The notes beneath the pieces were generated by a model. It was not told where the DNA came from. It did not search any database and saw nothing but the letters and a program-made list of their open reading frames with translations. A stretch of DNA of 64,000 nt, from contig NZ_JACVXC010000004.1 of assembly GCF_014596935.1 (NCBI RefSeq), positions 1 through 64,000 of the forward strand, read 5' to 3'. This DNA is from Aestuariibaculum suncheonense (lineage in GTDB: Bacteria > Bacteroidota > Bacteroidia > Flavobacteriales > Flavobacteriaceae). Position numbers and translations under genes: made by a program. This document shows positions 24,671-34,284 of this stretch, one piece after another (position 1 is the first letter of the stretch; the number at the start of each line of letters is the position of its first letter).

Positions 24671-25618
24671 TTAAAATTTAATATAAGAAAAATTAGACTC
24701 TAGAGTTTCCTTTTTAGCTTTAAGACGTTCTAAAAAGGTTTTATGAGCTTCAGAATTCGGGTTGAACGGTTTATGTTGTAATCCTTTTTGAACATCATTA
24801 ACGGCATCCATAGTCTCTTTTGCGTCATTTGAAACCCACACGGAAACAAACTTTTTCCAAATATAATCAATCGCTACAGAACTTGGATGCAACATATCAT
24901 CGGCATAAAAACGATAATCACGAAGTTCGTCCATCATAATTTCATACGACGGAAAATAAAAAACTTCTTTTTGATTAACTAATTGATGAATCGCTGATAT
25001 TAAATGCGCCTTACTTTGGGTATTCTCTACAAAACCATCTTTTATATGACGTACTGGCGATACGGTAAATATGATATTTGTTTTTGGATTCACAGATTGA
25101 ATGCTGCTTTTTATATGTTCTAACGATTCCCGAACCTCATCGCAAGTCAATAACACTTTATCAAATTGCTTTTGCGGTACTTTATGACAATTCGCTACAA
25201 AAGCTCCAGTTTTTTTATAACGATACGCCCAGGCTGTTCCTAAAGTAATGATAACATGTGTTGAGCTGCAAATCTGTTCTCTAGTTTGTTTAATCGTCTC
25301 ATTCAAATTTTTTAACAAATCCTCTTTTGATGGGTGACTCAACTTTGAATGCGCATCAAAACAATGCCATTGTTCATTGTGAAATAAGAGGTCTGATTCT
25401 GTGTAATTTTCATTCTGAATCGATCTGCGTACTAAATTTTCAATAGCTTTGGGATTAAACAAAATACCTAACGGATTTTGAAGACTTCTGAATTTAAAAT
25501 AACTGAACTTTTCTCCTATGTTTTCAACAAAACAAGAACCTAATAACAAAACATTTGAATGATAATCAATAAGACTATCTGTTTGTGGTTTTAATGGTAT
25601 TTCCGTTTGAAACTTCAT
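24671..25618 (-). CDS. GSCFA domain-containing protein
   Basis: The 315-residue protein shows the family-defining motif LLLGSCFVENIGEKF (about 29-43) and other SGNH-hydrolase-like blocks: ITLGTAWAYRYK, FTVSPVRHIKDG and the late DMLHPSSVAIDYIWKKF, which supplies the Asp/His pair near the end. The fold suggests an esterase or acyltransferase acting on an unknown substrate. No signal peptide is present. The gene is 40 bp downstream of alaS, but the alaS terminator lies in that gap. Confidence 0.9.
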   Translation of the reverse strand: MKFQTEIPLKPQTDSLIDYHSNVLLLGSCFVENIGEKFSYFKFRSLQNPLGILFNPKAIENLVRRSIQNENYTESDLLFHNEQWHCFDAHSKLSHPSKEDLLKNLNETIKQTREQICSSTHVIITLGTAWAYRYKKTGAFVANCHKVPQKQFDKVLLTCDEVRESLEHIKSSIQSVNPKTNIIFTVSPVRHIKDGFVENTQSKAHLISAIHQLVNQKEVFYFPSYEIMMDELRDYRFYADDMLHPSSVAIDYIWKKFVSVWVSNDAKETMDAVNDVQKGLQHKPFNPNSEAHKTFLERLKAKKETLESNFSYIKF

Positions 25619-25620
25619 AT

Positions 25621-25648
25621 AAAAAAAGATTCCCGCTTACGCGGGAAT
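25621..25648 (-). terminator. Terminator after alaS
   Basis: On the minus strand ATTCCCGC-GTAA-GCGGGAAT forms an 8-bp stem followed by seven T. It lies 10 bases past the alaS stop and directly before the GSCFA start, so GSCFA expression needs read-through or its own promoter. Confidence 0.85.
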
Positions 25649-25658
25649 ACCAATATTA

Positions 25659-28271
25659 TTAAGCAATAAAATCTTTAGCTTTTTCCAAGGCTTCCTGAAT
25701 ACCTGCTGGATTTTTACCTCCGGCAGTTGCAAAGAACGGTTGGCCACCGCCACCGCCTTGAATATACTTACCTAAATCTCTAACTACCTGACCGGCATTT
25801 AAACCTTTGTCGGCTACTAAGTTTTTAGAAATATAACAAGACAATAAGGCTTTACCATCATTTTCGGCTGCTAATAGCAAGAATAAATTATCTACTTCGC
25901 CTCCAAGTTCAAACGCTACATCTTTAATTCCTGAAGCATCTAAATCTAACTGCTTCGCTAAAAACTGAACACCATTAACCTCGGTAAGTTCACTTTTAAG
26001 TTCACCTTTAACATTCTTAGCCTTATCCTTTAATAAGGCTTCGATTTGCTTTTTCAAGTTGTTATTTTCATCCTGTAAATTCTGTAAAGCTTTAACCGGC
26101 TCTTGAGCATTGTTTAGTAAGGCTTTCATCTCTAAATACGCCTGGTTATTATCGAAATAAAATTCTTTAGCGGCATCGTGTGTAATAGCCTCAATACGAC
26201 GAATACCGGCAGCTACAGCACCTTCAGAAACAATTTTAAAATGCCAGATATCAGCTGTGTTCTTCACGTGAGTTCCACCACAAAGTTCGATTGATTGTCC
26301 GAAACGAATCGCACGAACAGTATCACCGTACTTCTCACCAAATAAACTCATGGCACCTTCAGCAATCGCTTCTTCTTTTGGAATGTTACGCTTTTCTTCT
26401 AAAGGCAATTTACCTTCGATACGTGCATTAACAAAGTTTTCAACATCACGTAATTCTTCATCAGTTAATTTCGCAAAGTGTGAAAAGTCGAAACGTAACG
26501 ATTTGCTTTGTACAGCACTACCTTTTTGCTCAACATGAGTTCCTAAAATTTCACGTAAGGCCTGGTGCAATAAATGTGTTGCAGAGTGATTTGCCTCTGT
26601 ACGCGCACGCTCTTCATCATCTACAATCGCTTTAAAAACATCATTTACATCTTCTGGCAGCTCTTTTGCAAAATGGATGATGACGTTATTCTCTTTCTTT
26701 GTATCTAAAATATAAGTCACATCGCCATTAGCTGCTTCAATATACCCTTTATCACCAACTTGTCCACCGCCCTCTGGATAAAACGGTGTGATATTAAATA
26801 CCAGCTGATACATTTCTCCATCTTTTTTCGAGACGACTTTTCTATATCTGGTGATTTTTACGTTTGCCGTTAACGTATCGTAACCAATAAACTCTTCGTC
26901 GGCATCATCATATAAAATGGTCCAGTCGTCTGTACTCATTTCACTTGCTGCACGAGAACGTGTTTTTTGTTTTTCAAGCTGAATTTTAAACCCTTCCTGA
27001 TCTAACTTCAAGCCTTTTTCGTTTAGAATTAGTGCGGTTAAATCGATGGGGAATCCGTAAGTATCATATAATTCGAATGCTTTTTCACCCGAAACAGTAT
27101 CGTCAGTTGTTTCTTCAACAATACGGTTTAATAAGACTAACCCTTGTTCCAACGTCCTTAAGAATGAGTTTTCTTCTTCTTTTATAACGTTTTCAACAAT
27201 TTGCTTTTGCGATTTAATCTCAGGGAAAGCGTGTCCCATTTTTTGAGCCAAAACCTCAACTAATCGGTAAATGAATGGTTCTTTTTTACCTAAAAAGGTA
27301 AATCCGTAACGCACGGCACGACGTAAAATTCTACGAATTACGTAACCTGCTCCGGTATTACTTGGCAACTGACCATCGGCAATTGCAAAAGCAACAGCAC
27401 GTACGTGATCTGAAATAACGCGAATGGAAATATCGATTTTCTCATCTTTACCATATTCTTTATGCGTAATCGCTTCAATCTCTCTAATGATTGGTGTAAA
27501 TACATCGGTATCGTAATTCGATTGTTTTCCTTGTAATACCATACATAAACGCTCGAAGCCCATACCTGTATCGATATGTTTGTCCGGAAGGCTTTCTAAA
27601 CTTCCGTTAGCTTTACGATTGTATTGCATGAATACCAGATTCCAGATTTCAACCACCTGCGGATGATCCATATTTACTAAATCTTTACCGGGTATTTTAG
27701 CTTTTTCTTCAGCCGAACGAATATCAACGTGAATTTCACTACATGGTCCGCATGGTCCTTGATCTCCCATTTCCCAGAAGTTATCCTTCTTGTTCCCCAT
27801 TAAAATACGATCTTCAGGAACAAACTGTTTCCAAAGCTCGTAAGCTTCGGTATCCATACCTAAACCATCTTCCTTATCACCTTCAAAAACGGTTACATAT
27901 AAAATATCTTTATCAACCCCAAACTCTTCTGTCAACAACTCCCAAGCCCAAGCAATAGCCTCCTTTTTAAAGTAATCACCAAAACTCCAGTTTCCTAGCA
28001 TCTCAAATAAGGTATGGTGATACGTATCGTACCCAACTTCTTCTAAATCGTTATGCTTTCCTGAAACACGTAAACACTTTTGCGTATCGGCTATTCGGTT
28101 GCTTTTAGGCACAGCATTTCCTAGGAAATACTCCTTAAAAGGCGCCATACCCGCGTTGATAAACATTAGGGTTGGATCGTCTTTTAACACCATAGGTGCC
28201 GATGGTACAATAGTGTGCTTTTTTTCTTCAAAAAAACTTAAAAACTTAGATCGAATATCTTGTGACTTCAT
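25659..28271 (-). CDS. alaS: Alanyl-tRNA synthetase
   Basis: AlaRS charges tRNA-Ala. The 870-residue length is normal. The catalytic core starts with [14 protein letters not shown] and has [16 protein letters not shown]. The editing domain carries zinc ligands in ATHLLHQAL and CGGTH, and the oligomerising C-terminal C-Ala part includes [19 protein letters not shown] near the end. A TAAGTTTG promoter box lies about 79 bases upstream; no T-box-like leader is visible. Confidence 0.97.
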   Translation of the reverse strand: MKSQDIRSKFLSFFEEKKHTIVPSAPMVLKDDPTLMFINAGMAPFKEYFLGNAVPKSNRIADTQKCLRVSGKHNDLEEVGYDTYHHTLFEMLGNWSFGDYFKKEAIAWAWELLTEEFGVDKDILYVTVFEGDKEDGLGMDTEAYELWKQFVPEDRILMGNKKDNFWEMGDQGPCGPCSEIHVDIRSAEEKAKIPGKDLVNMDHPQVVEIWNLVFMQYNRKANGSLESLPDKHIDTGMGFERLCMVLQGKQSNYDTDVFTPIIREIEAITHKEYGKDEKIDISIRVISDHVRAVAFAIADGQLPSNTGAGYVIRRILRRAVRYGFTFLGKKEPFIYRLVEVLAQKMGHAFPEIKSQKQIVENVIKEEENSFLRTLEQGLVLLNRIVEETTDDTVSGEKAFELYDTYGFPIDLTALILNEKGLKLDQEGFKIQLEKQKTRSRAASEMSTDDWTILYDDADEEFIGYDTLTANVKITRYRKVVSKKDGEMYQLVFNITPFYPEGGGQVGDKGYIEAANGDVTYILDTKKENNVIIHFAKELPEDVNDVFKAIVDDEERARTEANHSATHLLHQALREILGTHVEQKGSAVQSKSLRFDFSHFAKLTDEELRDVENFVNARIEGKLPLEEKRNIPKEEAIAEGAMSLFGEKYGDTVRAIRFGQSIELCGGTHVKNTADIWHFKIVSEGAVAAGIRRIEAITHDAAKEFYFDNNQAYLEMKALLNNAQEPVKALQNLQDENNNLKKQIEALLKDKAKNVKGELKSELTEVNGVQFLAKQLDLDASGIKDVAFELGGEVDNLFLLLAAENDGKALLSCYISKNLVADKGLNAGQVVRDLGKYIQGGGGGQPFFATAGGKNPAGIQEALEKAKDFIA

Positions 28272-28349
28272 TTATATAAAATGGTTACTATGTTTATTAA
28301 ATTACATTAATTACAAAACAAATTTTTATCTTTACTTCCTTGACAAAAT

Positions 28350-28357
28350 CAAACTTA
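28350..28357 (-). promoter_or_regulatory. Possible promoter -7 box for alaS
   Basis: The minus strand reads TAAGTTTG, giving a predicted leader of about 72 bases. Confidence 0.35.
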
Positions 28358-28490
28358 TAAAAAGTACTTTACATTTGCTATCATTAGGTTTCACTTATGA
28401 TAATAATTCAAATGTTTAGTCGTTTGTTTTAATAAAAAACAAATTCGAATTGCTTTTAATATAAAGTGCAAAAATAGAATAAATTAAGAA

Positions 28491-29462
28491 ATGAGTAAGG
28501 TAAAATATTATTACGATTCAGAATCGTTATCTTATAAGAAAATAGAACGCAAAAAAAGAACCACGTTCACCTATGCTTTTGTGTTTATATTAGGGTCTGC
28601 TCTTTTTGGTTTTCTGTTTGTTTTTATTGCCAGTCAATACATCGAATCACCTAAAGAACGCGCCTTAAAGCGTGAACTTCAGAATGCGCAATTACAATTT
28701 GAATTACTAAATAAAAAAATGGCTGAAGCCGAGGCCGTTTTAACCGATATTGCCGAACGCGACAATAATATTTATCGCGTGTATTTTGAAGCTAACCCCA
28801 TTCCAGAAGAACAACGTAAAGCTGGGTTTGGAGGGATTAACCGGTATAAAAACTTGGAAGGTTTCGATAATTCGAAGTTAATTATTGAAAGTAATAAGCG
28901 TTTAGATATCTTACAAAAGCAGATTGTTGTTCAGTCGAAATCACTTGATGAAATCACTAAACTGGCCGAAGAAAAAGAAAAATTACTGGCTGCAATTCCC
29001 GCTATTCAACCGGTAAGTAACAAAGAACTAACACGTATGGCTTCGGGTTATGGTATGCGCTCAGACCCCTTTACCAAAGTTCGAAAAATGCATTGGGGCA
29101 TGGACTTTACAGCTCCTCGAGGCACACCTATTTATGCAAGTGGCGACGGCGTTGTTGAACGTGCTGACAATGGCTCTAGTGGCTACGGAAACCATATTCG
29201 TATTAACCACGGCTATGGCTATGTGAGTTTGTATGCCCATTTGTATAAATACAATGTTAAAAAAAATCAGAAAGTAAAACGCGGTGACCTTATTGGTTTT
29301 GTGGGAAGCACCGGACGCTCTGAAGCACCGCATTTACACTACGAAATATTTAAAGACGAACAACGTATAAACCCTATTAATTTCTACTATGGAAGTTTAA
29401 CCGCTGAAGAGTTTAACGAATTATTAGAACACGCCTCAATGGAAAACCAATCATTAGACTAA
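28491..29462 (+). CDS. M23 family metallopeptidase
   Basis: This 323-residue protein has one transmembrane helix (about 27-48), a coiled-coil stretch (55-90), and a C-terminal LytM/M23 domain (about 175-300) with zinc ligands His201 and Asp205 in MHWGMDFTAPRG and His281/His283 in HLHYEIF. The metal site is intact, so it is probably an active peptidoglycan endopeptidase facing the periplasm and anchored to the inner membrane. Its stop overlaps the start of the MerR regulator gene by one base (TAATG), a sign of translational coupling. Confidence 0.93.
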   Translation: MSKVKYYYDSESLSYKKIERKKRTTFTYAFVFILGSALFGFLFVFIASQYIESPKERALKRELQNAQLQFELLNKKMAEAEAVLTDIAERDNNIYRVYFEANPIPEEQRKAGFGGINRYKNLEGFDNSKLIIESNKRLDILQKQIVVQSKSLDEITKLAEEKEKLLAAIPAIQPVSNKELTRMASGYGMRSDPFTKVRKMHWGMDFTAPRGTPIYASGDGVVERADNGSSGYGNHIRINHGYGYVSLYAHLYKYNVKKNQKVKRGDLIGFVGSTGRSEAPHLHYEIFKDEQRINPINFYYGSLTAEEFNELLEHASMENQSLD

Positions 29463-29791
29463 TGCATATAGAACTACCTGAAAAACGCTATTACAGTATT
29501 GGCGAAGTTGCTAAGGCATTTAATGTGAATACCTCGTTAATTCGCTTTTGGGAAAAGGAGTTTGATGCGCTTAAGCCTAAGAAAAACGCCAAAGGCAATC
29601 GAAAATTCACACCTGAGGACATAAAAAACCTGAAGCTTATTTATCATTTAGTAAAAGAACGTGGCTTTACATTAGAAGGCGCGAAAATACACTTAAAAGA
29701 AGGCAAAAAAGATACGCTATCTAATTTTGAAATTATAAGTAAACTCGAGGATGTTAAAAACCAACTTATAAAAATAAAAGAACATCTTTAA
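29462..29791 (+). CDS. MerR family transcriptional regulator
   Basis: This 109-residue protein consists of a MerR-type winged helix (KRYYSIGEVAKAFNVNTSLIRFWEKEF, then the wing KKNAKGNRKFTPEDI) and a short helical tail that replaces the usual effector domain. The pairing with an M23 peptidase is conserved in many flavobacteria, from memory. Its target is unknown; the repeats at 29849-29894, just downstream and ahead of lemA, are possible binding sites. Confidence 0.9.
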   Translation: MHIELPEKRYYSIGEVAKAFNVNTSLIRFWEKEFDALKPKKNAKGNRKFTPEDIKNLKLIYHLVKERGFTLEGAKIHLKEGKKDTLSNFEIISKLEDVKNQLIKIKEHL

Positions 29792-29848
29792 TTTTTTGCT
29801 TCAAGTAAACTTCAGTATATAAATATCGATTATCGAGAAAATCTTTTT

Positions 29849-29894
29849 TTAATGAAGTAACATTCATTAAAAAAGTGCGTCTAACATTCATTAA
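29849..29894. promoter_or_regulatory. TTCATTAA repeats upstream of lemA (candidate operator)
   Basis: TAACATTCATTAA occurs twice in direct orientation (29858-29870 and 29882-29894, period 24 bp), and an inverted TTAATGAA half-site lies at 29849-29856. The first pair also makes a 12-bp inverted repeat (29845-29856 with 29863-29874) flanked by T and A runs in the order that does not suit a terminator. Confidence 0.5.
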
Positions 29895-29921
29895 TTAAAA
29901 ACACATTAAAATTATATAATT

Positions 29922-30518
29922 ATGAGAAAGTGGTTGCCGTGGATTATTGTTGCAATAATTGTTTTCGGATTATACTCTTGGGGTAAAGGCTTTAACAATA
30001 CAGCTGTTACTCTAAATGAAAATGTTGGTGAAGCCTGGGGTAATGTACAAACCTCTTACCAACGCAGAAACGACTTAATTGGAAATTTAGTAAACACTGT
30101 TAAAGGTGCAGCCGATTTTGAACGTAAAACCCTTACCGATGTTATTGAAGCACGAGCAAAAGCGACATCTATCAGTATCGACCCAAATAATATTACACCT
30201 GAGCAATTGGCGCAGTATAACCAGGTACAAGGAGGCTTAAGTGGTGCCTTAAAAAGTTTATTAGTAACGGTTGAACGTTACCCTGAATTAAAAGCCAATC
30301 AGAATTTCTTAAAGCTTCAGGATGAATTAACAAGCACAGAGAACACGATTCAAACTGCCAGAACGCGTTATAACGAAGCAATTAAGCCTTATAATGTGCA
30401 TATCAAAACGTTCCCAAACTCACTATTGGCAGGCATCTTAAATTTTGATAGTAAACCATATTTTGATGCTGAAGTAGGTGCGGAAAAACCTGTAGATGTA
30501 GAATTCGATTTTAAATAA
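29922..30518 (+). CDS. LemA family protein
   Basis: The 198-residue LemA protein has an N-terminal membrane helix (about 5-20) and the conserved start of the soluble helical bundle, NENVGEAWGNVQTSYQRRNDLIGNLVNTVKG. The closing motif TFPNSLLAGILNF is also typical. LemA proteins are paired with TPM-domain proteins in many bacteria, as here, and their role is unclear. It begins a three-gene operon with gaps of about 5 bp. Confidence 0.93.
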   Translation: MRKWLPWIIVAIIVFGLYSWGKGFNNTAVTLNENVGEAWGNVQTSYQRRNDLIGNLVNTVKGAADFERKTLTDVIEARAKATSISIDPNNITPEQLAQYNQVQGGLSGALKSLLVTVERYPELKANQNFLKLQDELTSTENTIQTARTRYNEAIKPYNVHIKTFPNSLLAGILNFDSKPYFDAEVGAEKPVDVEFDFK

Positions 30519-30523
30519 AAGCC

Positions 30524-30961
30524 ATGTCTAAAGTAGAAGATTTCCTTACCGAAAGCGAAGAACAGGAAGTCGTAGATGCTATACGCAAAGCCGAATTAAA
30601 AACTTCAGGTGAAATTAGAGTACACCTCGAAAAAACGTCAAAAGGTGACGCCTACAAACGTGCTTTGGAAGTTTTTCATTTATTAAAGATGGATAATACC
30701 AAAGAACAGAACGGTGTATTAATTTATGTCGCTGTTGAAGACAAAGCGTTTGTGATTTGTGGCGATAAAGGCATTAACGATGTGGTGCCTACAGATTTCT
30801 GGAATAGCACCAAAGACATTATTCAGTCGCATTTTAAGGCCGGTAATTTTAAGCAGGGTCTGGTTGATGGTGTTTTAAAAGCCGGTAAAGAACTGGAAAC
30901 ACATTTTCCGTGGCAACATGGCGATGTAAACGAACTTTCAAACGACATTTCAAAAGGCTAA
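30524..30961 (+). CDS. TPM domain protein, soluble
   Basis: This 145-residue protein lacks a signal peptide and consists of one TPM (YgcG/Psb32) domain: LTESEEQEVVDAIRKAELKTSGEIRVHLE, then VLIYVAVEDKAFVICGDKGI and the helix HFKAGNFKQGLVDGVLKAG. It follows lemA by 5 bp and precedes the second TPM protein by 5 bp. It may interact with the membrane partners, but no direct evidence exists here. Confidence 0.9.
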   Translation: MSKVEDFLTESEEQEVVDAIRKAELKTSGEIRVHLEKTSKGDAYKRALEVFHLLKMDNTKEQNGVLIYVAVEDKAFVICGDKGINDVVPTDFWNSTKDIIQSHFKAGNFKQGLVDGVLKAGKELETHFPWQHGDVNELSNDISKG

Positions 30962-30966
30962 AACAC

Positions 30967-31779
30967 ATGCAATTTCTCATATCATTAAACCATTTGAAAG
31001 CGTCAGTAATAACACTTCTACTAACATTATTTGTTTGTTGCATTGGATTTGCGCAATTCGATATTCCGCAGATTCCTAAAGAGCAAACCAGTGTTTACGA
31101 TTATGTGGGTTTACTTTCTATTAACGAAAAATCGAACTTAGAGCGTAAGCTCATTAAATATTCAGATACCACCTCTACACAAATTGTAGTTGCTATTATT
31201 GGTTCAACCAAAGGTGAAAATATTGGATTATTAACGCCGAGATGGGCACATAAATGGGGGATTGGTCAAGCGAAGGAAGATAACGGTGTTTTTATTTTAT
31301 TAGCTAGAGACGATCGACAAATATGGATTTCTCCAGGATATGGCGTTGAAGACCGTCTTACAGCCGGAATTGTTGGTGAAATCACAAGAAACGTTATCAT
31401 TCCTGAGTTTAAATTGGGGGATCATTATCAAGGTTTAAACAAGGGTACTGATGCCATATTTGATGTTCTTACCGGAGCTTATAAAGGCACACGAAAAGCA
31501 GATGCTAAAAAAGATAATTCCTCAAAGTTCTTTTTCATATTAATCATTATCATCTTTATCGTTATTGCACTTTCCAAAAACAAGCGTGGTGGTGGTAATA
31601 ATCATAGAGGCGGAAACAGACATGGCGGTTTCGATATCTGGGATGCCATCATTCTGAGTAATATGGGACGTGGCGGATTTGGCGGAAGCTCCGGCGGAGG
31701 TTTTTCCGGTGGCGGTGGATTTGGAGGCGGCTTCGGCGGTGGCGGATTCTCAGGAGGAGGAGCTGGAGGCAGCTGGTAA
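30967..31779 (+). CDS. TPM domain membrane protein with Gly-rich tail
   Basis: A 270-residue protein from the ATG at 30967, which follows the previous stop by 5 bp; an upstream ATG at 30910 inside the previous gene is less likely because it precedes the signal peptide. It has a signal peptide (ending GFAQ, residue 29), a TPM domain (about 40-175; VYDYVGLLSINEKSNLERKL… and ISPGYGVEDRLT), a transmembrane helix (about 186-202) and a tail of about 45 residues rich in Gly, Ser and Phe. The tail is a common feature of YgcG-type proteins. Confidence 0.9.
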   Translation: MQFLISLNHLKASVITLLLTLFVCCIGFAQFDIPQIPKEQTSVYDYVGLLSINEKSNLERKLIKYSDTTSTQIVVAIIGSTKGENIGLLTPRWAHKWGIGQAKEDNGVFILLARDDRQIWISPGYGVEDRLTAGIVGEITRNVIIPEFKLGDHYQGLNKGTDAIFDVLTGAYKGTRKADAKKDNSSKFFFILIIIIFIVIALSKNKRGGGNNHRGGNRHGGFDIWDAIILSNMGRGGFGGSSGGGFSGGGGFGGGFGGGGFSGGGAGGSW

Positions 31780-31787
31780 CAAAACAT

Positions 31788-31824
31788 AAAAAAAGCGCTG
31801 AATGGTATTCAGCGCTTTTTTTTT
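31788..31824. terminator. Bidirectional terminator between the TPM operon and der
   Basis: AAAAAAAGCGCTGAA and TTCAGCGCTTTTTTT form a 15-bp stem around TGGTA, with A and T runs on either side, serving both converging units. Confidence 0.9.
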
Positions 31825-31841
31825 ATTATATCTATTAATTA

Positions 31842-33146
31842 TTACTTCTTACGCATATAAACACTTACAGGAACCCCTGTAAAATCGAAGTGCTCACGAA
31901 GTTTATTTTCTAAGAAACGCTTATAAGGATCTTTAACGTATTGCGGCAGGTTACAGAAAAAAGCAAACTGTGGTTGCGGCGTTGGTAACTGCATGACATA
32001 TTTGATCTTAACAAATTTACCTTTATAGGCCGGTGGCGGATAGTTTTCAATAAGTGGTAAAAAGATTTCGTTAAGGGTACTCGTTTTAATTTTCTTCGTA
32101 CGGTTTTGATATACCTCTACAGCCGTTTCAATGGCCTTGTAAATACGTTGTTTGGTCATTGCTGAAATGAATACAATTGGCACATCAGTAAATGGTGCAA
32201 TTTGTTTTCTAATCGCTTTTTCGTATTCTTTAGTCGACTTGTGGTCTTTCTCTACCAAATCCCACTTATTCACTAAAATTACTATGCCTTTACGGTTACG
32301 CTCGGCTAACCAAAAAATATTTTGTACTTGTCCGTCGAAACCACGATTAGCATCAAGCACTAACAAACATACATCGGCATGTTCGATAGCACGCACACTT
32401 CGCATTACCGAATAGAATTCTAAATCTTCTTTCACTTTAGATTTACGGCGAATTCCAGCCGTATCCACTAAGTTAAATTCAAATCCGAAACGATTATATT
32501 TTGTATCAATAGCATCACGCGTTGTTCCTGCAATATCGGTAACGATATAACGATCTTCTCCAATTAAGGCATTGATAAACGAGGATTTCCCTGCATTAGG
32601 ACGACCAACAACTGCAAATCTTGGTAATTCACTTTCTTCCACTTCTTCCTTTTCAGGTAAAGCAGCAACAACAGCATCTAATAAATCTCCTGTTCCACTA
32701 CCGTTAATAGATGCTACTGTAAAATATTCTCCTAAACCTAAGGAATAAAACTCTACAGCATCTTCGGCACGTTTCGCGTTATCGACTTTATTAACCACTA
32801 AAAACACTGGCTTTTCAACACGTCTTAACAGCTTAGCAACGTCTTCATCCATTCCGGTTACACCAGATTCAACGTCTACCATAAAGATAATCGCATCGGC
32901 TTCATCGATAGCTAATTCTACCTGTTTATCTATTTCAGCTTCAAAAACATCATCACTACCAACAACATATCCCCCGGTATCAATAAGAGAAAACTCCTTT
33001 CCATTCCAGTCGGTTTTACCATAATGTCTATCTCTGGTCACCCCGCTTACGGCATCGACAATAGCTTCCCTACGTTGAATTAAACGATTAAAAAAAGTGG
33101 ACTTACCAACATTTGGACGACCTACTATAGCTACGATATTGCTCAT
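31842..33146 (-). CDS. der: Ribosome biogenesis GTPase Der (EngA)
   Basis: Der is the double-GTPase that acts in 50S ribosome assembly. From the ATG at 33146 it has 434 residues; the frame extends upstream but that stretch has no homology and would cover the promoter region. The first G-domain has GRPNVGKST (residues 9-17), DTGGY and NKVDNA; the second has [14 protein letters not shown] and NKWDL. The KH-like C-terminal domain ends with [21 protein letters not shown] box lies 58 bases upstream. Confidence 0.97.
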   Translation of the reverse strand: MSNIVAIVGRPNVGKSTFFNRLIQRREAIVDAVSGVTRDRHYGKTDWNGKEFSLIDTGGYVVGSDDVFEAEIDKQVELAIDEADAIIFMVDVESGVTGMDEDVAKLLRRVEKPVFLVVNKVDNAKRAEDAVEFYSLGLGEYFTVASINGSGTGDLLDAVVAALPEKEEVEESELPRFAVVGRPNAGKSSFINALIGEDRYIVTDIAGTTRDAIDTKYNRFGFEFNLVDTAGIRRKSKVKEDLEFYSVMRSVRAIEHADVCLLVLDANRGFDGQVQNIFWLAERNRKGIVILVNKWDLVEKDHKSTKEYEKAIRKQIAPFTDVPIVFISAMTKQRIYKAIETAVEVYQNRTKKIKTSTLNEIFLPLIENYPPPAYKGKFVKIKYVMQLPTPQPQFAFFCNLPQYVKDPYKRFLENKLREHFDFTGVPVSVYMRKK

Positions 33147-33203
33147 GTGTATATTGTAAAACAGTCGATTAGACTGCTGATTTATTAATTCTGAAATTTT
33201 TTG

Positions 33204-33211
33204 CAAAAATA
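33204..33211 (-). promoter_or_regulatory. Promoter -7 box for der
   Basis: The minus strand reads TATTTTTG; the predicted leader of about 51 bases includes a small CAGTC-GATTA-GACTG hairpin (33162-33176). Confidence 0.45.
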
Positions 33212-33267
33212 GGAAATATCCACTAGCTAAAGTGCTTTTTCACAAAAGATTAAAAAAATAAGATTTT

Positions 33268-34152
33268 TTATTTCTGATTATAACCGAAACGTCTTAACTG
33301 ATTTTGGTTACTACGCCAGTTTTTATTCACTTTTACATAAGTTTCCAAGTGAATCTGCTTCCCGAAAAAGGCTTCCAAATCCTTTCTGGCTTCTACACCA
33401 ACCCGCTTCAAGGCACTTCCTTTATGTCCGATAATAATTCCCTTTTGGGTTTCACGCTCTACCATAATTACGGCACGAACGCGAATAATATCGTCTTCTT
33501 CTAAAAACTCTTCGGTTTCAATTTCTACGGCATAAGGAATTTCTTTTTTATAATGTAAAAGAATCTTTTCGCGAATGGTTTCGTTAATAAAGAAACGCTC
33601 TGGTTTATCGGTTAACTGGTCTTTAGGATAGAATGCTGGCGATTCCGGCAATAATTCAATAATACGGTTGAAAACTTCTTGAACATTGAATCCTTCTAAG
33701 GCTGAAATTGGAAAAATTTCGGCATTTGGCACTTTCTCTGCCCAAAGCTGAACCTGCTCTTCCAATTGTTCCTGATTAGAGGTATCTATTTTATTCAACA
33801 GTAATAATACCGGTGTTTTAGAATTGGTAATTTTATTAAAGAAGGCTTCATCTTTTAATTCCTTCTCCCCGATTTCAACCATATATAACAACACATCGGC
33901 ATCTTCGAAAGCAGATTTTACGAAATCCATCATCGATTCCTGTAACTCATAGGCAGGTTTGATAATACCCGGCGTATCTGATAAGACCACCTGAAAATCA
34001 TCACCATTTACAATTCCTAAAATTCTATGGCGTGTGGTTTGAGCTTTCGAGGTAATAATCGATAATTTTTCACCTACAAAAGCATTCATTAATGTAGACT
34101 TCCCCACATTAGGATTTCCTATAATATTTACAAAACCGGCTTTATGACTCAT
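33268..34152 (-). CDS. era: GTPase Era
   Basis: Era is a 16S rRNA-binding GTPase required for 30S maturation. This 294-residue protein has GNPNVGKST (12-20), DTPG, NKID, and a C-terminal KH domain (about 205-294) with GIIIGHKGSALKRVG. It is 121 bp upstream of der on the same strand, but each gene has a TAnnTTTG box, so they may be transcribed apart. Confidence 0.97.
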   Translation of the reverse strand: MSHKAGFVNIIGNPNVGKSTLMNAFVGEKLSIITSKAQTTRHRILGIVNGDDFQVVLSDTPGIIKPAYELQESMMDFVKSAFEDADVLLYMVEIGEKELKDEAFFNKITNSKTPVLLLLNKIDTSNQEQLEEQVQLWAEKVPNAEIFPISALEGFNVQEVFNRIIELLPESPAFYPKDQLTDKPERFFINETIREKILLHYKKEIPYAVEIETEEFLEEDDIIRVRAVIMVERETQKGIIIGHKGSALKRVGVEARKDLEAFFGKQIHLETYVKVNKNWRSNQNQLRRFGYNQK

Positions 34153-34175
34153 AACTACTCTTCATTTTCTTGCTG

Positions 34176-34183
34176 CAAATTTA
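34176..34183 (-). promoter_or_regulatory. Promoter -7 box for era
   Basis: The minus strand reads TAAATTTG; the predicted start near 34169 gives a leader of about 17 bases. Confidence 0.5.
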
Positions 34184-34227
34184 CAACCTTGATTTGTGAA
34201 TTGTACTATGATACTCCCTTATAAACG

Positions 34228-34258
34228 AAAAAAGCAGAAAAATAAATTTTCTGCTTTT
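34228..34258 (-). terminator. Terminator after the FKBP gene
   Basis: GCAGAAAA and TTTTCTGC with flanking A/T runs form a hairpin that ends in six T on the minus strand, 27 bases past the stop. Confidence 0.8.
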
Positions 34259-34284
34259 CAATATATTGGTTAAATATCTTTTAA

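Noticed and set aside
30910-30966. Longer start for the second TPM protein inside the previous gene
   Set aside because: It would place basic residues before the signal peptide; the ATG at 30967, 5 bp after the previous stop, is consistent with the operon.
31650-31776. Gly-rich codon repeats as a tandem DNA repeat
   Set aside because: They are explained by the low-complexity tail of the TPM protein, common in its family.
31602-31787. Proline-rich minus-strand frame opposite the TPM tail
   Set aside because: It is the reverse complement of the Gly-rich tail codons and has no independent evidence.
33147-33206. Longer start for Der
   Set aside because: The upstream extension reads through the region below the promoter box and has no homology; [16 protein letters not shown] is the usual start.
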